A stretch of 64,000 nt of DNA from Myxocyprinus asiaticus (Eukaryota > Chordata > Actinopteri > Cypriniformes > Catostomidae): assembly GCF_019703515.2 (NCBI RefSeq), contig NC_059351.1, forward strand, positions 19,679,501-19,743,500, given 5' to 3'. The number at the start of each line of letters is the position of its first letter. The stretch's first letter is position 1. Positions 45,360 to 55,618 of the stretch are shown here, in pieces. The translations under genes and the position numbers were made by a program. The notes beneath the pieces were generated by a model. It saw only the letters and a list, made by a program, of their open reading frames with translations, was not told where the DNA came from and ran no database searches.

Positions 45360-46800
45360 TGAGGTTGGATAGGAGTAGTATTTTAAGTATTTTAACACAG
45401 AAAAAGTTGCATACCTTAGCTTTAATGTAAAGTACAGCTGCAGATGAACAAGCCATTAAAGACACACATATAATGAAATCTACAGAAATTTGGTTAAAAA
45501 CGACAACAGAAATATTTTTATGGTGCATGGAAAAAATATGTATATTTGTGTACACATTGTGAAATGTAAAATATAAATGTATGCACAGCATCTGATTCAT
45601 AAAGCATTTTTTGTAAACTGTACAATTGTAAAATTAGGGCTGTTACTCGATTAAAATTTCGTGACATGCCGATTAATCAAATTAATTGCATGCTATTTGC
45701 TGAGAAAGCCCCCAATTCAAATATTTATAAATATAATATGGGGACTATAATAATTATATGATGCGGAATGAAATTCACTTTGAAATAAATTGCTTTATTG
45801 TGGCAGATGAATAAAGCATTGATTAGACAATACAAAAAGTGGCTTAAGAACTCAATATAATGTTTTATTTGTTCTCATATCATTGAACAAGCCTAGTTGA
45901 AAGCAATCTGTTTTGTATTGAGTTCATCAATCTGTCCAGTTTTCACAGGACGCGCTCTTTTGTTCCGTCTGCACCATTTTCATTGTTGCTCTATGAACTT
46001 GTGTGCCTCAGACGGATGTGCTTGGAAAATCTCACTGGTATTCACTGGAATTTTTAGGATGCTGTGTCAAGTTAAAAGTAGGGGAATCTTTGAAAATCGT
46101 GTCTCAAGATTCCTTTATTCTGTTGTGCTTCCTTAGTGAGCAGTTCTCATTCTGTGGCTGCAGTGCTTGTGGAGTTTTTTGAAACAGATGTACTTCAGCT
46201 AGAATTGCTTGTATGGTAGGAAAATCCGTTCTTTTATTACAGAATTTATTTGTGTCAGGAGACATGATTAATTGCATTAATTATTTTTTACTTTATTTTT
46301 TATATAAATTAATTTATAGCCCTTTTGTAAAGATATACATATCTTTAGGAATCCTCTGACAGCTGAAAATTGCCAGCATTTTTGCAAAGTACCACTACAA
46401 ACAAACAAGTCAATACATCACAGAGGGTCATTTTCGACATGCATGGGGAAAAAAATGAAAATTTTTGTACGTTTGGATAGATGCTAAAAAGACAAAATAT
46501 CAACGTGTTGACAACATCCAAAATGTCATCCATTTTTCATCTGTACAACTTTAATGTACAAATCTTTATGAATCCTTTCACAACTGGTCGGAACTGGTTT
46601 GAAACTGCCTAAATCTTTGCGAAGTACAGCTAGAGATGAACGAGCCATTAAAGACACCCGAAGATAACAAGATCCACTGAAACCATTGTAGGGTAAAAAC
46701 GGCCACAGAGAGATGTTTTGGTGGTACATGGGAAAATGTCGCAAGAGTCCCGTTTCCTTGCAAGACTGAAGATTTCTTGGGGGCAATAATATCGAAGCCC
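45360..46800. repeat. diverged tandem array, about 235-bp units, split by a hAT
   Basis: Units at about 45360-45625, 46325-46560 and 46560-46800 share GCGAAGTACAGCTAGAGATG-like and GAGCCATTAAAGACAC-like words and a GGTACATGGGAAAA-like end. The first and second become adjacent once the hAT element at 45634-46324 is removed. A partial unit lies at about 47430-47520. Confidence 0.65.
45634..46324. mobile_element. non-autonomous hAT element (691 bp)
   Basis: The flanks TTGTAAAA (45626-45633) and TTGTAAAG (46325-46332) are an 8-bp duplication with one mismatch. The ends are TTAGGGCTGTTACTCGATTA and, inward from the right, AAGGGCTATAAATTAATT. No transposase frame. Confidence 0.7.
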
Positions 46801-47923
46801 TTTGGTTTGTTGTAGGAACTAACAGACGAAATTAAATCAGTCACTAATTGTGCAAGATCACTGAGCAGTCGACGTTATTATGTTAGAAAACGAGCACTGT
46901 GAATCCGATTATACTGAAGTCTATAATGATTATTCTTGATAGGGAAGAGGGCATTTCTTTTATTAGAAACAACAAACAGGATATGAAAAAGTCTTTCTTT
47001 ATAGCACTAAAACCAGTTACTAACCACAGAAACTTGTGGCATTAAAGATGTCTAATTTCCTCATTAGAACGGACTCAATCTATTCATTTATTTCAGAGTG
47101 ATTTCCAAAAGAAGCCGTTGTCTTTTATGAGCGGGTTTGAGACGGAGCAGGACATGGGTGGAGGTTAATGTAGCATAGCACTGTTATTGTTACTGAAGCG
47201 TGAGATTGGCTCACTTCCATCCAATTAATAAGCAGATTGGCCCACTGAGCAAAGCTTGACAATATGAGAGAATGAAAAGGAAGATAAAAAAGTTTGAGGT
47301 GATAAAAATCAGATTTGTCCAATTGAAAAATACAACATTTGGGAGATGGTATGAATGGTTCGCTTTAAATGGTGTTTAAAATATGTTACGGAGTGAACTG
47401 CAAGTAAATGTTTTTATATAACATTTAAAAGGAAATTTTTGTATGTTTAGATAGATGCTGAAAGGTACAATATGGATGTACTGATAGCATCTAAAACGTG
47501 AAGGTTTTTACATATTTACAGCTTTAGAAATGTAAAAATAAATGGTAAACAACAAAAAAGTAATAATTAAGTATTTATTAAATGATTACAGAATTTTATT
47601 AATTAAAAATAAATTAAGAAAGAAAAGATTAAACTGTCAAATTCAGTAAATGGGTCAACTGTGTTTAATAAACATGAAGGCATTGAACATTGAATTAATC
47701 TCACTGATTACAAATGCAATAAAATCAACCAATTTATTTACTGAATTCAATATTCATGGATACAGTAATGATTTGTAATATTTGTACATCTCTAAAGTTG
47801 TTACTTTAGATCATATATAAAATGATTTACAATTTAGATGCTGTCAATAAGTCAGTATTGTATGTTTCACTATCTATGCAAACATAACCAAATGTATGTG
47901 TACTAGAACTACACTTTACTTAC
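46801..47923. other. unassigned DNA
   Basis: A partial repeat unit lies at 47430-47520. No gene is recognised. Confidence 0.5.
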
Positions 47924-48384
47924 AAATCAGAATCAGAATGAGCTTGCCAAGTATGCTTACACATACAAGGAATTTGTCTTGGTGACAGAAGCTTCCAGTG
48001 CACAAACAATACAACAACAAAACAGAGATAATAAAAAATAGAATAAAAATAAAAAGCGAATAGAAAATATAAGTATATATAGACATACACATAATAACAT
48101 ATAATATATACATATATATGTAAAAATACAAATCTGTTATATACAGATAGTGCAAGGGAATGTAATACTCTCTACTCTAGAGGTAGGATAAGTTGGATAA
48201 ATATAAATAGACTAACCTGTGTATTGCACATAATTATTGCTCAATGGAGCAGTTTAACTGTTCATGAGATGGATAGCCTGAGGGAAAAATCTGTTCCCTA
48301 TCTGTCACTCACTCGACGTTGTGTCGATGTAGTGACACTAGGGGTCACTCTTGGGAGCCCTAAACACCTCTGATCTTTGAAAAA

Positions 48385-48465
48385 AGGCCAATGGGAATTG
48401 GCGAGTGGAATTTGCATGCCACTCCCCTGGACATACGGGTATAAAAGGAGCTGGTATGCAACCAC
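48385..48465 (+). promoter_or_regulatory. DIRS copy B promoter
   Basis: GGCCAATGGGAATTGGCG, octamer ATTTGCAT and GGTATAAAAGGAGC appear in the same order and spacing as in A and C. Confidence 0.65.
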
Positions 48466-48590
48466 TCATTCAGATTTTCTCTTCAGAGCCGAGTGGTTCT
48501 ATTCATCGAAGCTGAATTCATCCGTGAGTTTATTCACCTCATCTGCTGAATTTTACGGCGCATTTTGTAGACAGACCACTCCATCCCCCG

Positions 48591-49127
48591 GTGGAGGGCC
48601 GAGAGGAGAATCTTTTGCTTAATTTTTCGCCGCATGCCCAAGAGGCTGCGGTACCCAAAACTTCAACAAAAGAGTGGTTTCCTTGTTCTCTGGGTCACAT
48701 GTCAGGTGTGCACGCCGTCGTCACGACTGCCGTCAACCGTCCCATTTTCGCAGGTTTGGCACTCCAGCGGCGGGCCCCCCGCCCCTGCGCGCCCAGCTGT
48801 GGCACAAACACGCCCATACCGGGTTGGCTCCGACGGACTGCGGGGATGATGTTCCTCCTCCCCCCCTCCTCGACTAATCTTATGGTGGGAATCAGGAGCC
48901 AGGTAATTGCTTCGATGTCCCTGAACTCAGCACGGCCATGGGGTTCGAGCCCCCGCGATGTGGCACCTCAGGATCTGCCCAGCCGCGAGGCTCCACCCGC
49001 CGGTACGTCCGACATGATTATGCCCTTGGTCCCCCAGGACCAACACGGTGACGGTAGCATATATATCAACCGTCAAGGCGGTCTACGCTTCCGTTGCATG
49101 TCACAACTCGCCCGCCGTCTCCTCTAG
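48591..49127 (+). pseudogene. DIRS copy B gag joined to RNase H end
   Basis: The 178-codon frame begins in gag-type sequence unlike that of A and C, then reads GTSDMIMPLVPQ, the point just before RT in copy C. It continues immediately with HGDGSIYINRQGGLRFRCMS, the part of RNase H found at about 56890 in copy C. The RT domain, about 1.2 kb, is missing precisely between. The open frame across the join suggests the deletion happened to keep the frame; it does not make a functional enzyme. Confidence 0.7.
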
Positions 49128-49589
49128 AGTCAGCAGCGCTATGAGCCACTCACATCCCAGACGATCTCAACTCCTCAGCGGATGCACTGTCACCATAGGT
49201 TACGCTCAGGGGAGAGTGGAGACTCCACCCCCAGGTGGTCCATCTGATATGGAGTCGATTCGGTCAAACACAGGTAGACCTTTTTGCTTCCCGGAAATCC
49301 TCCCACTGCCCACTTTGGTACGCCCTGATCGAGGCACCCCACGGTATAGATGCGCTGGCACACAGCTGGCCCCCTGGACTACACAAATACACGTTTACCC
49401 CAGTGAGCCTACTTGCACAGACCCTGTGCAAGGTCAGGGAGGACAAGGAGCAGGTGGTATAGTAGCACCCTACTGGCCCACCCAAATGTGGTTCTCGGAC
49501 CTCACGCTCCTCACGCTCATGCTTCCCCTGAGGAAGGACCTTCTTTCTCAGGTACAGGGCACCATCTGGCACCCGTGACCAGACCACTG

Positions 49590-50170
49590 GAATTTCCACA
49601 TCTGGCCCTTGGACGGGACACGGAAGACCTAAGTGGCCTACCACCCGCGGTGGTAGACACGATCACTCAGGCTAGGGCACCCACTACAAGGCGCCTGTAT
49701 GCTTTGAAGTGGTGTCTGTTCACTAAGTGGTGTTCTTCCCGACGCGAAGACCCCCAGAGATGCGCAGTCAGGTCAGTGCTTTCCTTCCTGCAGGAGAGGC
49801 TGGAGGGGCAGCTGTCCTCCTCCACCTTGAAGGTGTATGTAGCCACTATAGCGGCACACCACGACACAGTGGACAGTAAGTCCTTAGTGAAGCACGACCT
49901 GATCATCAGGTTCCTGAGAGGCACTAGGAGGTCGAATCCCTCCAGACCGCGTCTCATCCCCACATGGGACCTCTCTGTAGTCCTTGGGGTCTACGGGGAG
50001 CCCCCATTGAGCCCCTGGAGTCAGCTGAGCTTAAGGCACTCTCTTTGAAGACTGCCCTCCTGACTGCACTCACTTCCATCAAGAGGGTAGGGGACCTGCA
50101 GGCGTTCTCTGTCAGCTAAATGTGCCTGGAGTTCAGTCCGGGCTACTCTCATGTGATCCTGAGACCTTGC
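49590..50170 (+). pseudogene. DIRS copy B tyrosine recombinase, N-terminal half
   Basis: The frame 49413-50048 includes AVVDTITQARAPTTRRLYAL and KHDLIIRFLRGTRR, matching the N-terminal half of the recombinase of copy C. A frameshift near 49990 and a TAA at about 50117 follow. The catalytic H-x-x-R and Tyr are missing because the sequence jumps at about 50170 to the 3' UTR (TATAGTGCCTTTCCCCTCC). Confidence 0.8.
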
Positions 50171-50903
50171 GTATAGTGCCTTTCCCCTCCCATGAGGTGA
50201 AGACGTGTGCATTTGACTCCCAGTCGTGTTCACAAGTTGTTATCCCTGGATGATTTTCTTCGAGACGAGTTTGCAGAGAAACTAACTGCTGGCCCAGTAC
50301 ATGTGCTAACTAAGCCCTGTGCTGGGGTAGGTGCTCCACATGCACTGGTTCCCCATAGGTGACCCCATGTGATATATCTTCCGCTAAATCGTTTCCCTGT
50401 CGGTAAACTGCGTCTTCCTTGGGCAGAGGCCCCTCTGCCCCGGTCACCATGCTTGTAGAAACTCCTCCCCCCTCGGGTAGGACCTACCAGGCAACTTCTC
50501 CACATGACATACTTCCGACAAGACTCGGTAAGACCATGTGGCGTATTTCCACTCGAAATACCCCCCTTCTCAGGGCAGGGTGTGGTCTCCATGGTGTCTT
50601 CCCCTTGGGAGTGACACCCCCCGACTTAGACATTTATGGTCCCCAGTTGGTTAACAAATTCCACTCTTTTTGGGGAGAAAAAGTGGAAAAGAGGCCACGG
50701 CTTTGCTAGCCTGTCCCTATTTGTTGGGCAGTCAACTTGTTTCCGAAGGACATAAGAGCATTGGGGGAGGTTACGTGACGGCCTGGTGCGCTGGCTACGA
50801 GGCACACAGAGGTCTGCCTGTCTCGCACCACTAGTCCACGTATCACAGTTCAGTAGTCGTGGCGTTTTGTATAGGGACCCCTAGTGTCACTACATCAACA
50901 CAA

Positions 50904-50976
50904 CGTCGTGAGTGACAGATAGGGAACATCCTCGTTACTTTCGTAACCTCCGTTCCCTGAAGGAGGGAATGAGATG
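50904..50976 (+). promoter_or_regulatory. DIRS internal complementary region, copy B
   Basis: GTCGTGAGTGACAGATAGGG is the reverse complement of the left terminus (CTATCTGTCACTCAC...), and directly after it CATCCTCGTTACTTTCGTAA, CCTCCGTTCCCT is the reverse complement of the extreme right end (about 51200-51241). In DIRS elements such a region aligns the two ends during circle formation. Confidence 0.8.
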
Positions 50977-51084
50977 TTTTGTCCCTCTTGCCACAACGCT
51001 GAACTACCCGCTGAAATGGCCAGGACCTTGTCTCGGCTCCTCAGCACAAAACCTGAATGAGTGGTTGCACACCAGCTCCTTTTA

Positions 51085-51241
51085 TACCCGTATGTCCGAG
51101 AGAGTGGCATACAAATTCCACTTACCAATTCGCATTGGCCTTTTAGGGCTCCCAAGAGTGACCCCTAGTGTCACAACATTGACACAACATCTTGTTCCCT
51201 CCATCAGGGAACGGAGGTGACGAAAGTAACCAGGACGTTTT
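51085..51241 (-). repeat. DIRS copy B right inverted repeat and end
   Basis: TCCTTTTATACCCGTATGTC, AATTCGCATTGGCCTTTTAG and GTGACCCCTAGTGTCACAAC mirror the left repeat. The final CCCTCCATCAGGGAACGGAG...GGACGTT is not in the left repeat but pairs with the internal complementary region. Confidence 0.8.
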
Positions 51242-51362
51242 TGTGCCTGACAGTTCTGGTGCTCAGTGCTCTGTAGCGCTGGCCCGAAGGCAACAGTTCA
51301 AAAAGGTAGTGAGTGGGGTACAGAGTGATTTTTCCAGCCCTTTTCCTCACTCTGGATGTGTA
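51242..51362 (-). pseudogene. LINE ORF2 C-terminus, first copy
   Basis: On the minus strand the fragment reads YTSRVRKRAGKITLYPTHYL, FELLPSGQRYRALSTRTVRH, the end of ORF2 after the RT domain. It is cut on the 3' side by DIRS copy B and on the 5' side by the duplication junction at about 51362. Confidence 0.7.
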
Positions 51363-51960
51363 GTAGGAGAGGTAGGATATGTTGGATAATATAAAAAGAC
51401 TAAGCTGTGTAATGCACATTAATTATTGCTCAAAGGGGCAGTTTTAACTGTTCATGAGATAGATAGCCTGGGGGAAAAAACTGTTCCTGTGCCTGACGGT
51501 TCTGGTGCTCAGAGCTCTGAAGCGTCGGCTAGAAGGCAACAGTTCAAAAATGTAGTGGGCAGGGTGAGTGGGGTCCAGAGTGATTTTTCCAGCCTTTTTC
51601 CTCACTCTGGAAGTGTATAGTTCTTGAAGGGGGGCAGGGGGCAATCAATAATCCTCTCAGCAGTCTGAACTGTCCTTTGTAGTCTTCTAAAATCCGATTT
51701 CATAGCTGAACCAAACCTGAAAGTTCTTGAAGTGCAGAGGACAAACTCAGTGACTGCTAAGTACAACTGTATCAGCAGCGCCTGCAGCAAGTTGGACTTC
51801 CTCAACTGACAAAGGAAGTACAAACTCTGTTGGGCCTTTTTCACATTGGAGTCAGTGTGAGTCTCCCACTTCAGGTCCTGTGAGATGGTAGAGCCCAGGA
51901 ATCTGAATGACTCCATTGCTGCCACAGTGCTGTTCAGAATGGAGAGTTGGGTCAGTGTTG
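51363..51960 (-). repeat. local tandem duplication of LINE sequence
   Basis: GAGGTAGGATATGTTGGATA through ACTGTTCCTGTGCCTGACGG repeats the text on either side of DIRS copy B (48176-48297 plus 51242-51362). Confidence 0.8.
51444..51925 (-). pseudogene. LINE ORF2 C-terminus, second copy
   Basis: The frame 51925-51602 reads ESFRFLGSTISQDLKWETHT and KKAQQSLYFLCQLRKSNLLQ, the region at the RT thumb. After a shift near 51620 it continues YTSRVRKKAGKITLDPTHPA and FFPQAIYLMNS. This is the part of ORF2 lost from the first copy. RT catalytic motifs are not present. Confidence 0.75.
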
Positions 51961-52146
51961 AAAAAGATGAAATTAGATCATACTGGACTTGAAGTCATCC
52001 TAAAAAAAAAAAAAAAAATTGGCCCTATTTACTTTTGTAAAACATGTTTCTGGTTCCCCTTCCATCACTCACTCGACGTTGTGTCAATGTAGTGTCACTA
52101 GGGGTTGATCTTGAGAGCCCGAGATACCTTCAGATCTTTGAGAAAA

Positions 52147-52210
52147 GGCCAATGAGAATTGGCGAGTAGAATTTGCATGCCACTCCCCCCGACATATGGG
52201 TATAAAAGGG
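52147..52210 (+). promoter_or_regulatory. DIRS copy C promoter (CCAAT pair, octamer, TATA)
   Basis: GCCAATGAGAATTGGC is an inverted CCAAT pair (52148-52163), ATTTGCAT is an octamer site (52171-52178) and TATAAAAG is at 52201-52208. Since the whole block lies in the terminal repeat, an inverted copy (CTTTTATACC, GGCATGCAAATTC, CCAATTCTCTTGGCC) occurs at 59349-59416. Confidence 0.7.
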
Positions 52211-52495
52211 AGGTTGGAATGTGGATTCATTCAGATTTTTTCTTCAGAGCCGAGCGGTTGTATTTAAGGGAGCTGAATACTACTACTGATCCATTCACCT
52301 CTTCAGAAGCGTGTACTGTTGGATATATGGTGCATTCCAGCGGCTTTCTCTCCACTCTGCACTCCACTGCAGACTACGCCCCTGGGCGCTTCGACAGCGC
52401 TTTAAAAGAGTTTATTTCCTCTAAAGAGTATATTTCATCTATTAGAGCAGGCACAGTGACATTGAACATCTTTTTAAAGATGCATCTTTTTAAAA

Positions 52496-52827
52496 ATGCT
52501 CTTCCGTCTCTGTGCAGTTCCTGGATGTAGTCGTTACCTCTCCGCCTCTGATGGTCACGATCAGTGCCTCACGTGCCTGGGTCAAAATCACGTTGAGGAA
52601 GCATTCATGGATGGTTCATGTTCTCATTGCGAGAACATGACCATGGCAACGTTGCGGTCGTGGCTTTCCTTCTTTCGAGGGAAAGCAACTTCAGCTGTCC
52701 CCCCTGCTGGTCCTTCTACCTACGGGTATAAGGCTGCCCTGGTTGACGCTGAAGGCGATTCGAGGGCTTCAATGGGTACGGTTCCGCTGGGTAAACCCCC
52801 ACGGACCGCCCACTCCCTGGTACACTC
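52496..52827 (+). pseudogene. DIRS gag N-terminal part, copy C
   Basis: The frame reads MLFRLCAVPGCSRYLSASDG, CLTCLGQNHVEEAFMDGSCS and CENMTMATLRSWLSFF, matching copy A. Paired Cys and His residues suggest zinc binding. The frame is cut by the solo LTR at 52828; gag continues at 54768. Confidence 0.8.
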
Positions 52828-54767
52828 TGTAGGATATGAGATGCAGAAGAATTGCAGCAATATGATTTGAATCTAGGGAAATACGACTTTTAATCCTGAA
52901 ATCATAAATTAAACGACCAGGCACCAACAATCCTAGTGAAGGCCTGCCTTTGGACAATAAAATGGTCAAAGAGACTAAAAGGGCATGATTTAAAGGAAAA
53001 AAGGTCATTGGTCTGAGAGGCCCCTCAGCATGACCTTCTGAACTACCACACAGAGATAAAACAGGCTTCACTTTAAAAGGTTTCCTTGCAAAGACCCTCA
53101 GATTTGCACGATTCTAATACTAAGACATTTCGTCTTATCCAGGAACATTTCACACAAAGTCACAGTACTTTAATAAGTTAACCTTCTAAAATGTACAGAA
53201 TGCATTTGGACCGAAATATACACCATACCTAGCCTTGCTAGATAATCTGAAAATTACTTTGACCTGTGATTACTTTTATAACTGACAAATTAATGATTAT
53301 AGCCTGATGTACCTTTTTAAAATATGTGTAGTGATTTGTAATCACTTCTAACTAACAAATCGATGATTATAATCGTCAATCTTGTATGATTCATCTCATT
53401 CTACTAAGAATGGTAACTATTCAAGGTATAATATTTATGAAAGTGTGTCATGTTTGGTAAGTAAATGTTTGCTTGTTTTCGTAGAGAATTTTGATGACAA
53501 CGAATGCCATGTTTCTTGCAATGTTTTCAAGATATAAAAGTTCATGATTAAACATTCACTATTTTGAGTGGGAATTCTCCACACAAAGGACCGTAAATCA
53601 CTTTTGAAAAGGACAGACCAGTTGACCATGTGACTTTGAACAGCCACTTCTGATTGGCTCAGAACACCTTTTGGGGTGCAGCCAATTTAAGTTAAAAAGT
53701 CCTAAACAGGAAGAACACGCTCTCTCTTCCACTTGCCGCTCTTGCCCTTCTTCTTCCTCCTTCTTCGGCCCTTGCGCTTCTTTCAGATCCTCCATGCCAT
53801 GAAGACTCCAAGGAAAACTTGGGTCACAAAAGTCCCGAGGAAGCCTCTCACTCTCTGCTCTACGGTTCACACACCCAACGGGAGTCACGAGTCTTCCTTG
53901 CAGAAGGCCTCGTTTCAAAGCCCACTTCATCATCCAATGAGACAACAACTATCAGCATTCATAACAGAGGTCCAAAGCATCGACGGAACAAACTTTCTAC
54001 AAAGAGCCAAAGAACCAAGAAACACAAAGAAACGCAATGCAAGGAAACGCAATGACACGCAAGTACATCTCCAGTCTTTTGCTCAAAGTGCTGGTGTATT
54101 AGTTAAATACTTTGGGTAATCCGACTGCAAATGTATGTAGACTCAAAGAAGGATAAATGGTTCTTAAGGCATTGTCAACAGATTCCATAAAGTTAATTTT
54201 CTCTGTATTGATCATTTATTTCACATTCTGTCACTACTCACCAATCTGTTTCATGTTATATGTGTTAAAATTAGTTTTATGTTTAGAATAGCAATGAAGT
54301 TTGTCTGTGTTCAAGGATAATTTGACTGTGGTATATTTTGATAAATAATCTCATCCCTGTTTTTAAAAGATTTAGCTTCAAAGCTATACCTAAATATGTG
54401 TAATATTATTTTCAATAAGCCATGAGAATAATATTACTCCAATAAGAGAATTAATCATAATTCCCTTATTAAAGCTAATTCCTTACAATAGAAATTGTGA
54501 GCAGATACAACGAGACATTGTATTATGATTTTAATGGTGGAGAATTTTATTCAAACAAATAATCTAGTTATTTGTCATTTATCTAATTTATAATGGTTGT
54601 CGAATGCGACTAATTCCATTATAAATTTCCTTACATAATTATGTAGAATAAGAACAGTTTAAATTAATTCCTAGCTCACACATACTGTTTCCCAACATAT
54701 ATTGGTGAAGGTACGCAGGGATTTTAACCTATCCCGTGTACACTTACACATACCAAAATTCCCTACA
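52828..54767. mobile_element. solo LTR-like insertion (1,940 bp)
   Basis: It starts TGTAGGATATGAG and ends AATTCCCTACA, giving TGTAGG/CCTACA termini. The flanks ACTC (52824-52827) and GCTC (54768-54771) are a 4-bp duplication with one mismatch. Copy A shows the empty site (AGTACACTCGTTTGCCCC at about 28597). It holds no retroelement protein; frames at 53733-54119 have no recognisable family. A long LTR of gypsy or retrovirus-like type fits best; strand is uncertain. Confidence 0.65.
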
Positions 54768-55570
54768 GCTCATTTGCGCCCGTCCAGTTCTGGGATGAGA
54801 CAGGCAGCTCGCCTCATTGCCAGCCTAATGTCTCTTTCGGAGCTCGTGAGCCGAATGAGATGTCGATCGCTGCATCGGAGAGCGCCTTGGTGATGTTGGA
54901 CGGCGAGGACTCGACCGGGCTGCCGCCTTCGGGTGTGGCAGCCCAGTCTGAGGCCGACGCAGAGCTGACCGCTATGCTTGCCCAAGCCGCTGCGAGTGTT
55001 GGGCTTGATTGGAACCCTCCACACACCTGAGCACTCGTGGTTTGACGACTGGTTTCTGGGTTCGGCGCACCGCTCGCAGCAACGGCCCCCTCCAGTCCCC
55101 TTCTTCCCGGAAGTGCACGACGAGCTGACGTGTTCGAGGAGGGCACCTTTCGCGCCTGAACCCAATCCTTCAGTTCGTCCGCTCTCACTACCCTCGACGG
55201 TGGGGCGGCCATGGGTTATGCCGCGATACCCCAGGTGGATATGGCGATTGCGGCACACCTGTGCCCGCTGAGCACCATCACCAGGCGGAGTCGCCCGGCA
55301 CTCCCTTCCCGAGCCTGTAGGATGATGTCGTCTCTGGCGACTAAAGCCTACAGCACTGCCGGTCAGGCCACCTCTGCCCTGCATGCCATGGCCCTCTTAC
55401 AGGTCCATCAGGCCAAAGCTTTGAAAGAGCTACACAAGGGTAGTTCTGATCCCGGTGTGCTACAAGAGCTGCACTCGGCGATTGATCTCGCCTTCCATGT
55501 GACTAAGGTCACAGAGCGCACACTCGGGCAGACGATGTCCACGATTGGGGTCCAGGAGTACCACCAGTGA
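54768..55570 (+). pseudogene. DIRS gag C-terminal part, copy C
   Basis: After the insertion the gag text resumes with EMSIAASESALVMLDGEDS and AAASVGLDWNPPH, then a stop near 55028. A later frame, 55211-55570, gives SSLATKAYSTAGQATSALHA and KALKELHKGSSDPGVLQEL, a conserved-looking gag block of DIRS elements. At least two stops or shifts lie between. Confidence 0.75.
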
Positions 55571-55618
55571 CTCCCTGCTCCCATCCGCTGCAAGGCCCCA
55601 CCCCCAGGAACGTCAGAT

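Larger units (their letters stand above)
48298..51241 (+). mobile_element. DIRS-1-like retroelement, copy B (RT and YR core deleted)
   Basis: The left terminal repeat begins CTATCTGTCACTCACTCGAC at 48298 and the right inverted repeat spans about 51085-51200, followed by an end sequence to about 51241. An internal complementary region lies at 50904-50976. The coding part jumps from gag-like sequence (to about 49040) straight to the RNase H end, so RT is gone, and the recombinase stops at about 50170, joined to the 3' UTR. It has both termini and lacks both enzymes, so it could only have moved in trans. There is no target-site duplication, as expected for DIRS. Confidence 0.85.
47924..51960 (-). 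mobile_element. CR1/L2/Rex-type LINE, minus strand, interrupted by DIRS copy B
   Basis: The 3' end lies at 47924, where the plus strand reads AAATCAGAATCAGAATGAGC, a short repeat tail in reverse. The 3' UTR runs to 48297, is interrupted by DIRS copy B (48298-51241) and continues to about 51362. A second, overlapping copy of part of the UTR and the end of ORF2 follows (51363-51960). The 5' end is truncated at about 51960. Confidence 0.75.

Noticed and set aside
53733..54119. A basic-protein gene within the 1.94 kb insertion
   Set aside because: The frame has no recognisable domain and lies inside an LTR-like unit; leader or chance coding is more likely.
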